Assembly (NCBI RefSeq): GCF_014279755.1
Contig: NZ_CP047951.1
Span: forward strand, 1,426,001 to 1,490,000
Direction of reading: 5' to 3'
Source: Synechococcus sp. PROS-U-1
GTDB taxonomy: Bacteria > Cyanobacteriota > Cyanobacteriia > PCC-6307 > Cyanobiaceae
Length of the DNA: 64,000 nucleotides
The position numbers and the translations under genes were made by a program. A model generated the notes under the pieces. The model saw nothing but the letters and a program-made list of their open reading frames with translations. It did no database searches and was not told the origin of the DNA. Shown piece after piece: positions 43,030 to 49,884 of this stretch. The first letter of the stretch is position 1, and every line of letters starts with the position of its first letter.

Positions 43030-43515
43030 AGCTGATTGCCTGGTGCTCCGCCACTGACGAGAGTGTGTTCATCGAGATCGGAGGAGCCCATGACGGCCGA
43101 CACTCCACCTGAGCACATCGCAGAAGCAGCCTGACTTTTTTGGCCCCTGCTCCAACTTTTCAACCCAACCGTGAGCACTTCGTCTGTGACGACACTGATG
43201 TGCGTCTGATCAGTCGACACTCCTCTGCACCGTGATTAGGTGCCCCTTAGGAGTTCTGTTTCACACCTGGTCCCAATGGCCCCAGGGTTGCCACAAGCCA
43301 GACGCTTCGACCTTTTTCTTTCAGTTCACTGTTCTTCGATAAAGCATTTCGCTTCACGAAACCAGCTTCACTGATTAGGTCGACTGCAATGCACAAACGA
43401 GCGAGTTAGGCCGTCTTTCCATCGGGGAGGAACGGCCAAGCAAATCTGAACATCCCTGTTCAAGACTTATCCCCTCAGATCCCTGTCGTCTCAGTGGGTT
43501 TGGGGGGTAGTTCTT
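43030..43515 (+). repeat. Duplicated intergenic unit, copy B
   Basis: Homologue of 35740-36140 with the same block order. The 14-codon ORF is at 43090-43134, preceded by GGAGGAGCCC, and encodes the pattern M-x-x-D-x-x-P-x-E-x-x-x-E-A-[SA]. ATGCACAAACGAGCG recurs at 43388-43402. The terminal hairpin is weaker here. The wider interval from 42856 to 43887 holds no other gene I can support. Confidence 0.6.
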
Positions 43516-43887
43516 GTCAACGATATAAACAACTGTAAATAGTTTCCTCAAGGAGTCCCTAAGGAAGAGAAGGGGTGTCTTGAGGGTATCCAAGGCCTCT
43601 AAATCCACACATCAGGAGAGGTCGACGGGCTGCACCAGGGTCCGCTGACCAGCCCAGAACCTCCTGGAACACCCCAGGAGCGACCTCTGGAAGGGAGACC
43701 AATACCGTTTGGGAACTAAATACTAAGATCAAACATAAGAGGAAATTTTGCTGAGAATTCAATTGAAAACCATCACGCGCCAGATACCATTTTTGACCTT
43801 TTTCCGTATATTGCGTCAACCCTTGAACTGAACACAAGGTTGATACAAGGTCGTTGATACAAATACCCATAACAACGATCACGGAAT

Positions 43888-44013
43888 ATGGAACAATCCT
43901 TTGTTCGGTTTCAACCTAGACCTAAGGCAGACATCAGGATCGGTGCATCAGTGCCAGCTGAGTTCCACGAGAGGATCCAGAAGTATTGCGAGGAGAACCA
44001 CCTACCCATCTAA
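43888..44013 (+). CDS. Ribbon-helix-helix-like fragment
   Basis: 41 residues from ATG 43888. ADIRIGASVPAEFHERIQ then KYCEENHLPI resembles an RHH DNA-binding domain that stops early at TAA. With a +1 shift after LPI the frame continues KRGEVCNCQFMREV, so this may be a frameshifted remnant. Confidence 0.45.
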   Translation: MEQSFVRFQPRPKADIRIGASVPAEFHERIQKYCEENHLPI

Positions 44014-44208
44014 ACGTGGTGAGGTTTGCAATTGCCAGTTCATGAGAGAGGTCTGACGGCTCTCTCAGTAATGGAATAAGGCTCACAGAGGAGAGTGTGT
44101 ATATATCGTTCAGTGTTATGAGAAAGAGACCAAAAATACTAGAATCATTTCTATTCATTGCTCTATTAGCCATCACCCTTCTATAGATGATTGGGTTGAT
44201 GATTGATC

Positions 44209-44229
44209 AAGGGGCTTTGGGGTAAAGAG
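44209..44229 (+). repeat. 21-bp repeat, copy 1
   Basis: AAGGGGCTTTGGGGTAAAGAG; the second copy at 45328-45348 differs at one base. The 15 bases downstream are also alike. The role is unknown. Confidence 0.7.
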
Positions 44230-44296
44230 CTATCAGCAATACAAGGGCAATTGGAAGTGGTTCTGGCGACCAAGGGAAAGATGTCTGAAACAAACT

Positions 44297-44584
44297 TTAG
44301 AAAGAATAATTTTCTCTGCATTCAGAGTCTCTATCAATCTTTTCGACATTAAGTCGGGATAATAACTTTGTGCGGTCATCTATTTGTTCGGGAGTAACAT
44401 TATCCCAATCAATAAGCCGGTACGTCCTCATTGCTTCGTCGTTCAGTATCTTCGCTGATTCTGCTATGCATGCTCTGATCTTGACCCAGTCTTTTTTGAC
44501 AGCAGCCTTCTTTGCGCTCAAGCTTGCCAAATAAACACAAGCAGCAATCAGCAAAAGAATGATTGGCCCTGTAAGTGATTTCAT
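44297..44584 (-). CDS. Small protein with N-terminal membrane anchor
   Basis: 95 residues from ATG 44584. One helix (GPIILLLIAACVYLASL) followed by a charged helical part with two Cys (RACIAESAKIL, DSECRENYSF). AT-rich. Its start overlaps the stop of the upstream membrane peptide (ATGA). Confidence 0.6.
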   Translation of the reverse strand: MKSLTGPIILLLIAACVYLASLSAKKAAVKKDWVKIRACIAESAKILNDEAMRTYRLIDWDNVTPEQIDDRTKLLSRLNVEKIDRDSECRENYSF

Positions 44585-44718
44585 CGTATCCGATTCATCA
44601 CAAAGGAAATCACAATAGATAGAACGACGCTGCCAATGATCGAGACATGCAGGTCAAGAAAGAAGTTAAGAGCCAGAAGGATTACTACAAATATGACGAG
44701 TTGTTTAAGATAAGTCAT
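44581..44718 (-). CDS. 45-residue two-span membrane protein
   Basis: ATG 44718. MTYLKQLVIFVVILLALNFFLDLHV and SIIGSVVLSIVISFVMNRIR are two hydrophobic segments. The stop overlaps the next start (ATGA). The layout matches small membrane proteins common in these genomes. Function unknown. Confidence 0.55.
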   Translation of the reverse strand: MTYLKQLVIFVVILLALNFFLDLHVSIIGSVVLSIVISFVMNRIR

Positions 44719-44916
44719 GAAGACAGATGATTTAATTGCACTTTAGCGATTGATCATCATATTGCAATCAACAGATAGACGGGAGGCAATCAAATGCATC
44801 CGAGAGTCGACAAAGTTGCGGGAACAGATGACTGGCTACTCAGAACTACGCTAGAAAGGATTAGATGCCTGTTCGCATGAATCCCTATTTCTTAACTAAT
44901 TATCTTACTCACTTGC

Positions 44917-45027
44917 TTGGTCGCCTGCAAGGTTATTGTATCAGCATTCAATAAAACATTACTAACTGGAATGGATCTTGTGGTTCTGTTGATAGCAGCA
45001 TTGATAATACTGACTGTTGGCAGTTAG
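44917..45027 (+). CDS. 36-residue membrane peptide
   Basis: TTG 44917. Hydrophobic (LVVLLIAALIILTVGS). The TAG stop abuts the ATG of the next gene. Weak start support. Confidence 0.3.
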   Translation: MVACKVIVSAFNKTLLTGMDLVVLLIAALIILTVGS

Positions 45028-45312
45028 ATGAAATCAACTTCAGATGCCAAGCGATCCATGAAATTCATAACCTTCCTCAAGCTCTCAGTTCTTGTCGCTT
45101 CTCAGCTGTTCAGCATATTCATTCTCCTTAGCGGAATGGTATGGATAGATTTGGGATGTAAGGGTTCCTACGAAATGTGCGAGAACATAGAATTTTTTTG
45201 GTTATACGGTGGTGTACTAACGACGATTGTGCTTCACACATACTTGGCATTTAGAGTCGGCACAAGTAGAAGACGCAACCGTCAGTCAAGGCGGACCTGG
45301 GAACAAAAGTAG
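45028..45312 (+). CDS. Membrane protein with basic tail
   Basis: 94 residues from ATG 45028 (ATG at codon 11 is an alternative). Two hydrophobic segments flank a Cys-containing loop (LGCKGSYEMCENIEF), and the tail is Arg-rich (SRRRNRQSRRTWEQK). AT-rich. Function unknown. Confidence 0.6.
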   Translation: MKSTSDAKRSMKFITFLKLSVLVASQLFSIFILLSGMVWIDLGCKGSYEMCENIEFFWLYGGVLTTIVLHTYLAFRVGTSRRRNRQSRRTWEQK

Positions 45313-45327
45313 TGATCGTATCTATCT

Positions 45328-45348
45328 AAGGGGCTTTGGGGTGAAGAG
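45328..45348 (+). repeat. 21-bp repeat, copy 2
   Basis: AAGGGGCTTTGGGGTGAAGAG, one mismatch to 44209-44229, about 1.1 kb away in the same orientation. Confidence 0.7.
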
Positions 45349-45386
45349 TTATTGCCAGTAACCCTTGTCAGATTCATCTGATCGAC

Positions 45387-45519
45387 CTAGACCAATTTCA
45401 CACGACATTCCTGAATAGCTTCCTCAGTGATCTGACCGCGTTCAGACGAGTATTCACCATCATATATGAGGTGATCATTTGTCTCGAAGGCTGGCTGCCT
45501 TTCAGGTGAAACCCGTCAT
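45387..45519 (-). pseudogene. Frameshifted small ORF remnant
   Basis: ATG 45519 starts MTGFT and then stops, but in the next frame a coding-like run (NDHLIYDGEYSSERGQITEEAIQEC) reaches TAG at 45387. The interval is one base longer than a multiple of three. Low confidence; no family known. Confidence 0.3.
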
Positions 45520-45537
45520 TACTGGCGGTCAATCTGG

Positions 45538-45672
45538 TCATTGAGTCGGTTGATGGAGAAGTTCCAGATGCTCAAGTCGCTCTCGAACCTCCAGGTCTGG
45601 CATCGACATCACCCGCTTCATCAGGCTGTGCCTGTAAACGTTGAGCCCTTTGCAGCCCCTGAGGGGTTCCAT
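45538..45672 (-). CDS. Small EPLxGCKGL-family protein, copy 2
   Basis: 44 residues from ATG 45672 (MEPLRGCKGLNVYRHSLMKRV). Clear paralog of 36700-36876, sharing GCKGL, a short basic linker, M.SMPDLEVR and a Leu-rich helix. The overlapping plus-strand frame is its shadow. Confidence 0.6.
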   Translation of the reverse strand: MEPLRGCKGLNVYRHSLMKRVMSMPDLEVRERLEHLELLHQPTQ

Positions 45673-45679
45673 CAGTCGA

Positions 45680-45799
45680 TCATAAAGATGGGCTTTTGCA
45701 CTGGTTCCTGTCATTTTTGTTTCGGTGGTAGCGATCTAAAAATTCGAAAAGCATCTCTGTGGTCCCAATCGCTGCTGCAATAACGGCAATGGAAATCAT
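45680..45799 (-). CDS. 39-residue membrane protein
   Basis: ATG 45799; a TTG at 45847 would add 16 codons including more hydrophobic residues. MISIAVIAAAIGTTEMLFEFLDRYHR is one helix then a basic Asn-rich tail. A competing frame exists on the same strand. Function unknown. Confidence 0.45.
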   Translation of the reverse strand: MISIAVIAAAIGTTEMLFEFLDRYHRNKNDRNQCKSPSL

Positions 45800-45847
45800 G
45801 ACGATCAAGATAGTGGAGAAGGTTGTAACGGGAGCTGGATAACGCAA

Positions 45848-46128
45848 ATGATGACGCCTTCATGTCCCTTGCATGTCTTGGCTTAGATTAAAAACAAATC
45901 AGAATTTTTTCAAGGCAAAACCAGCATCAATCTGAATGCATAACAGAGCCAATGGATGGATGAATGGGAACCAATAATTCTCCCTTTAACATATCTCACC
46001 TGATTCTTTTAACTTCAACATTGAAAACGACTCTTTTTTTATTCCGAAGCTGGTCTAAATGGACAGATTCGCCCCATTAGACGTCAGGACTCTGATGCAA
46101 GAGTTAACAGCCGCAAGCATGCCTCAAC
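45848..46128 (+). other. AT-rich intergenic stretch
   Basis: About 280 bases without a convincing frame; the region is AT-rich with short T tracts. I see no hairpin I would call. Confidence 0.4.
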
Positions 46129-46296
46129 GTGACCAAGCTCTTGCCTCATGAGGTTGCAGCCAGGCGAATGATGCAGCATGAACAGCGGGAGCAGCAATTG
46201 TGTTTTGACGTTGCATTTGATCTCTCTGATGTGTGGGGCTCACACCCCGTAAACACACCATCGCTGTTCCGGGGAGAAATCACGTCCCCCATCTGA
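46129..46296 (+). CDS. 55-residue hypothetical protein
   Basis: GTG 46129 (MTKLLPHEVAARRMMQHEQR). Helical start, then an acidic strand (LCFDVAFDLSDVWGS) and a Pro-rich end. No family recognised. Confidence 0.45.
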   Translation: MTKLLPHEVAARRMMQHEQREQQLCFDVAFDLSDVWGSHPVNTPSLFRGEITSPI

Positions 46297-46385
46297 GGGA
46301 TTGAGACCCGAGGCAAGCTCCCCCATTCCGGGGATGTCGGCCAATGAAGCTCGGGGAAGACTGGTGTTCAATCAACAGCAGGCTC

Positions 46386-46562
46386 ATGATTCAACTACCG
46401 AACCTGGAACTGAAACCAGAACGAGACGAACTGGTGAAACTGATGAGTGCTCACTTCAAGCGAACGCCCGGGTACCTCAAGACCAAGGCTGAATTCACTC
46501 AGTTTGTAAATCGCATGGGGAATCGGAATGTCCTTGACTGTCTTGCCGTCATCAGGCAGTAA
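46386..46562 (+). CDS. 58-residue hypothetical protein
   Basis: ATG 46386 (MIQLPNLELKPERDEL). Helical, with LVKLMSAHFKRTPGYLKTKAEFTQF and a late Cys. The 14 upstream codons lack coding character. Function unknown. Confidence 0.55.
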   Translation: MIQLPNLELKPERDELVKLMSAHFKRTPGYLKTKAEFTQFVNRMGNRNVLDCLAVIRQ

Positions 46563-46582
46563 TCACAGCCCCATAGGAGGGG

Positions 46583-46759
46583 TCAATCCTGTCGATCCGA
46601 GGCGTCTTCTTCAGATCGCAGATAACGTTTGCGTTGAGCCGACTCAAGCCCCGAGGTCTCTACTTTGTCGCTGTCTTGCGTGTTGGGAATGGCGTCCTCT
46701 GCTGGATCCTCAGGCTTATCTAGCCCCATCAGCAAGGGGTGAATTCCTCTTCTGCTCAT
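46583..46759 (-). CDS. 58-residue acidic hypothetical protein
   Basis: ATG 46759. SRRGIHPLLMGLDKPEDPAEDA then a Ser/Glu/Arg-rich tail (KRYLRSEEDASDRQD). It is intrinsically disordered in look. The longer plus-strand frame here is its shadow. Confidence 0.5.
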   Translation of the reverse strand: MSRRGIHPLLMGLDKPEDPAEDAIPNTQDSDKVETSGLESAQRKRYLRSEEDASDRQD

Positions 46760-46935
46760 TGGTCGGTGACGTTATTTGGTTCGCGCGTGCTGGCATTTCA
46801 GCCCAACCGCGTTGTGGATCAATGTTATCGATGATTGCCCGGGGCCGCGATGCCAGCACGAGCGGAACCGTTCAGCAAGTCAACCTCTGCCAAGCAGCGG
46901 AATCCTTTAGCTTGCATCTTTCAACAGCCATTCCG

Positions 46936-47037
46936 ATGATTCCCGAGCCTTACGAACCCTTTGACTCCAACAGGAAAGAGGACACAATTTTTTTGCTGGG
47001 ATCAATGTTTATTGTCACTTTCCTGTTTCTCCTGTGA
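46936..47037 (+). CDS. 33-residue membrane peptide
   Basis: ATG 46936: an acidic N-terminus (MIPEPYEPFDSNRKED) then one hydrophobic helix (IFLLGSMFIVTFLFLL). A common layout for tail-anchored small proteins. Not in routine ORF lists. Confidence 0.5.
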   Translation: MIPEPYEPFDSNRKEDTIFLLGSMFIVTFLFLL

Positions 47038-47050
47038 AACAAACCTCGGT

Positions 47051-47197
47051 TCAGAAAGCAGCCTGACTCAGGAATGGAAAGACTGACACAAGTCCGTCGA
47101 CGAGCATCTGAACAGCAATAGCAGTCAACATCAACCCCATCACTTTTGCGAGTGCTTGCAACGCTGATGCTGCTGGCGAAACGTTCGCCAGCAGCAT
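47051..47197 (-). pseudogene. C-terminal fragment of a MarC-type membrane protein
   Basis: 48 residues from ATG 47197, just after a TGA. ALQALAKVMGLMLTAIAVQMLVDGL matches the last helix of MarC-family proteins. The five other helices are absent, so this is a remnant of a deleted gene. Confidence 0.5.
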
Positions 47198-47244
47198 TCG
47201 TCAAGATCGGCTGTCGAATCGCAGAGGCAGGGCTATAAGACTAG

Positions 47245-47259
47245 TGAGAATGATTCTCG
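47245..47259 (+). promoter_or_regulatory. Zur-type box upstream of the second phosphoesterase
   Basis: TGAGAATGATTCTCG, identical to 38392-38406. It lies 144 bases before the phosphoesterase ATG, and 6 bases before the TTG of a short His/Cys-rich frame. Confidence 0.72.
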
Positions 47260-47265
47260 GTTGGA

Positions 47266-47403
47266 TTGAAGCACCCAGCAAAAGAAGCACGACGCAGGCG
47301 CAACAGCAGGCACAACACCGCCCACGTCGGCATCAAGAAGCATTGGCATGAATGCAGTCTTGAAGTTTGCCCCATCAACAACGACACACGGAAAGAGCGC
47401 TGA
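47266..47403 (+). CDS. 45-residue His/Cys-rich ORF
   Basis: TTG 47266. The product is Arg-rich then carries HWHECSLEVC, a cluster of possible zinc ligands. Its TGA overlaps the next ATG (TGATG). No good ribosome binding site. It may be a leader or a zinc-binding peptide; support is the overlap and the composition. Confidence 0.35.
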   Translation: MKHPAKEARRRRNSRHNTAHVGIKKHWHECSLEVCPINNDTRKER

Positions 47404-48113
47404 TGGAACGCTGGGCCCTGGTGAGTGGTCTCCATGGAGACCTGGATCTCTACGAACAGATCCAAACAGAGTTGAAGCAACAACGAGGTGTTGCGAATCT
47501 CTTTGTTCTCGGCGATCTGATCGGATCACAACGCAACTGCAATTCACTTCTTGAGCGTCTGAGACATCCAAGACGCACGGATCTGCAGCCCGAATGCATC
47601 TATGGATGGTGGGAGGAGCAGCTGCTCGCTGAGTGCGGCTACAGAGGAGACCGAAAAGCAGAAAGTCTCAGAGAAGAGCACGGCGAGGCTGGTGTCAGTG
47701 AGCTGCTTGCTGCCGTGGATGCAGACCATCTCAACTGGCTGGCATCGCTGCAATTCGGATTCATCGAACTCGACTGCGCTCTGATTCATGGCAGCTCGGC
47801 TGATGTTGGTGATCGGCTGACGGAAGACACATCAGCACTGGTACTGCTGGATCGCCTGACTCGGCTGGATGTCAATCGGCTCTTCACAGCGCGGTGTCAG
47901 CGTCAATTCCGGCTTGAGCTCTCCGCTGGGAGCATCCAATCACTTGTGAAGGACCATGCCGGTGAACTGCAAAGCCAACAGGACGTGCCCAAGCGAAGCG
48001 TGATTGGAATTGGCGAAGGCAAGAACTACACCCTCTATGACCCCGCAACGGATCACATCGAGTTTCGAAGTGCTGGAAATCCATCCCAGGCATCAGGCCG
48101 TGGGTTTGGCTGA
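47403..48113 (+). CDS. Phosphoesterase-fold protein with lost metal ligands
   Basis: 236 residues from ATG 47403. Distant paralog of 39215-40030. The fold is recognisable: SGLHGDLDLYEQI (normally SDIHGN), FVLGDLIGS, YGWWEEQ (normally GNHD), LIHGSS, then ARCQRQ where GHTH is expected. The Asp, Asn, and His ligands are mostly gone, so catalysis is unlikely; a binding or regulatory role is possible. Expression is probably under the zinc box at 47245. Confidence 0.72.
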   Translation: MERWALVSGLHGDLDLYEQIQTELKQQRGVANLFVLGDLIGSQRNCNSLLERLRHPRRTDLQPECIYGWWEEQLLAECGYRGDRKAESLREEHGEAGVSELLAAVDADHLNWLASLQFGFIELDCALIHGSSADVGDRLTEDTSALVLLDRLTRLDVNRLFTARCQRQFRLELSAGSIQSLVKDHAGELQSQQDVPKRSVIGIGEGKNYTLYDPATDHIEFRSAGNPSQASGRGFG

Positions 48114-48181
48114 TTCCTCAGCGATCCAAGGCGGCCCAACACACCGAGGGTTTATACGCTGGGATCAATTGAAAACGGTGC

Positions 48182-48439
48182 ATGGATGCTCACAGCGAAC
48201 AGCAGCTAACGGTTCGCGAAATGGTGCGAGCTCATGCTTACCCCGTGCTTGCCGCCATCAGCAGCCTCAGTCTGCTCTGCATTGCTGTTCTGTTGATTCC
48301 GCAGGCCATCAAAACCGATCGCTACAACCGCTGCATCGATGCGCAGATCGCGATGCGGGCCAGCATCAACCCCAAGGGAGAAACAGCCCCCGGCAAGATG
48401 AACTACCTGAAAGCCGTCGAACACTGCGAAGGCTTCTAA
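48182..48439 (+). CDS. Small membrane-anchored protein
   Basis: 85 residues from ATG 48182. A helix (LAAISSLSLLCIAVLLIPQAI) then a soluble part with two Cys (NRCIDAQIAM, VEHCEGF). It lies 68 bases after the phosphoesterase-like gene and 4 bases before the next gene, so it may belong to the same zinc-controlled unit. Confidence 0.6.
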   Translation: MDAHSEQQLTVREMVRAHAYPVLAAISSLSLLCIAVLLIPQAIKTDRYNRCIDAQIAMRASINPKGETAPGKMNYLKAVEHCEGF

Positions 48440-48443
48440 ACCA

Positions 48444-48665
48444 ATGCGCGCTATCCAACCATTAACGGCACTTGCCCTCGGCCTCTTGCCCCTCTTGGTG
48501 GAGCAAACCCCAGCCTTGGGCCACGGCAAAGGCCTCTACGCCACCGAGGCCGAAGCCCAGGAGCGGGCCGCTGAAATCGGATGCGCCAGTGTTCACGAGA
48601 ACAACGGACGCTGGATGCCCTGCGCTGATGAACGGGAGCTCCACAGACAGTTGCGCAAGCAATGA
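48444..48665 (+). CDS. DUF3721 protein, secreted
   Basis: 73 residues from ATG 48444. Signal peptide (LTALALGLLPLLVEQTPALG), then HGKGLYATEAEAQERAAEIGC and GRWMPCADE, the DUF3721 pattern with its two Cys. Members are small periplasmic proteins of marine cyanobacteria, of unknown function. The stop overlaps the next start (ATGA). Confidence 0.8.
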   Translation: MRAIQPLTALALGLLPLLVEQTPALGHGKGLYATEAEAQERAAEIGCASVHENNGRWMPCADERELHRQLRKQ

Positions 48666-48934
48666 AACCGAGCATCAAAACCAGCCGTCGAGCGCGACGC
48701 ATCCATCGCTGGCTGGTGCCAATCGCGGCTGCACCTCTGTTGATCACAGCCGGAACCGGCTCCCTTTACAGCCTGCTGCTGGAGAAGAACATTGATGCCT
48801 TCTGGCTGCTCAAGTTGCACACAGGCCAGTTCGGCTGGCTGAACCTGCAGCCCGTCTACCCCATCCTGCTGGGAGGGCTCACGATTGTTGTGACCGTGTC
48901 TGGGCTAACGATGCTGCTGAGGCCAAGCCGTTGA
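48662..48934 (+). CDS. PepSY-associated-like two-helix membrane protein
   Basis: 90 residues from ATG 48662. RIHRWLVPIAAAPLLITAGTGSLYSLL and LGGLTIVVTVSGLTMLL are two membrane helices, with a basic N-terminus; RRIHRW...TG is reminiscent of PepSY_TM proteins. Third gene of a tight run (48182-48934). Role unknown, maybe metal uptake or respiration. Confidence 0.6.
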   Translation: MKPSIKTSRRARRIHRWLVPIAAAPLLITAGTGSLYSLLLEKNIDAFWLLKLHTGQFGWLNLQPVYPILLGGLTIVVTVSGLTMLLRPSR

Positions 48935-48963
48935 TGGGAGCAACTCCCCATCAGCCCTGAGCA

Positions 48964-49137
48964 TCAATCAGCACAAGTGCAGCCACAGGAACCAGTGCCA
49001 TGGCAAGGCTCGTGATTGGGGTGTCCAGTGGCACAGGCATCGGAGCAGTAACTCTGACCGTTGAGCAACACGGCCTTCGACTCCTGGACCTCGCATGTGC
49101 AGCGCTCGCAAGCACAACGAAGCATGGTGGAGGGCAT
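48964..49137 (-). CDS. bmtA: Bacterial metallothionein
   Basis: 57 residues from ATG 49137 (ATG 49125 is an alternative), missed by standard length cut-offs. The sequence matches SmtA/BmtA: RCACERCTC, SYCSDACATGH, CHGTGSCGCTCAD. Ten Cys and three His are arranged to bind about four Zn in the GATA-like zinc-finger fold. It stores zinc and buffers excess. A Zur-type box lies 92 bases upstream. In marine Synechococcus Zur is known to control bmtA. Confidence 0.93.
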   Translation of the reverse strand: MPSTMLRCACERCTCEVQESKAVLLNGQSYCSDACATGHPNHEPCHGTGSCGCTCAD

Positions 49138-49228
49138 AGCAGAGAATTTATCTTTCGATACCTATAGAGCTTTAAAGCCAGAGAAGGAAACAACAAGCTC
49201 AAACAAACACAAAGAGAGAACAATCAAG

Positions 49229-49243
49229 CGAGAATGATTATCA
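49229..49243 (-). promoter_or_regulatory. Zur-type box upstream of bmtA
   Basis: Read on the minus strand, TGATAATCATTCTCG; this is the 7-1-7 palindrome seen at 38392 and 47245 with two changes. It lies in the bmtA leader, 92-106 bases before the start. Confidence 0.7.
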
Positions 49244-49474
49244 CTTTAAGCCAATACGCCGCCCCACGAAAGCAACGACGCATATACAGAAATGGCGAAG
49301 AGAGGGATTGCATGCACCAAAGGGGAATGTCACAAAAAGCCTCAGGAAGCAAACACAAACGATCAGAAAAAGTGCAAACTACACAAGATGCAACCATTTA
49401 CTACGCGCAGAGGTACATAAAAATGCGAACAAGGAACTAAGTACGAAAGAATATGCTGACTGATCATCGAAGAC

Positions 49475-49666
49475 ATGCAATCAGAAAACAAGACCAAAAA
49501 GATTCATAGAGCCAACACCCTGAACGAAATCAAAGATTGGTGTTTTCGACGCGCATCCCACCTATCGCTTGAAGGCCAGCATCAAGCTGCTCAGGCACTG
49601 ACCAATGAGCACATGGAGACCCTGAAGAAGATCAGGCCGGAAAAAATGCTTTGGTTGAAGCGTTAA
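49475..49666 (+). CDS. 63-residue hypothetical protein
   Basis: ATG 49475. Basic start (SENKTKKIHRANTL), then a helical part with one Cys (IKDWCFRRASHLSLEGQHQAAQAL). AT-rich region. No family recognised. Confidence 0.55.
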   Translation: MQSENKTKKIHRANTLNEIKDWCFRRASHLSLEGQHQAAQALTNEHMETLKKIRPEKMLWLKR

Positions 49667-49884
49667 CAGACGGGGAACTACTATCTCGACGACGAAGCGT
49701 GTCGTATCGCAACTCAAAAAGAGCAAATATCACAAGAAAAAGCAATACAAACGATCCGATACGTGCTATAAAAACCACTAAATGAAAAAAACATTTTGAG
49801 CAAATATTTCATACCTAATAAAAAAACACAGGACTGCATAGAAGCTACTTTAACAAGCAACAAAAGCTACAAGGCCGCACGTCA

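Noticed and set aside
42855-43220. 121-codon frame overlapping unit B and ending TGATG
   Set aside because: Only the last ~14-25 codons could be coupled to the next gene; the rest is antisense to the repeat unit and not conserved in unit A.
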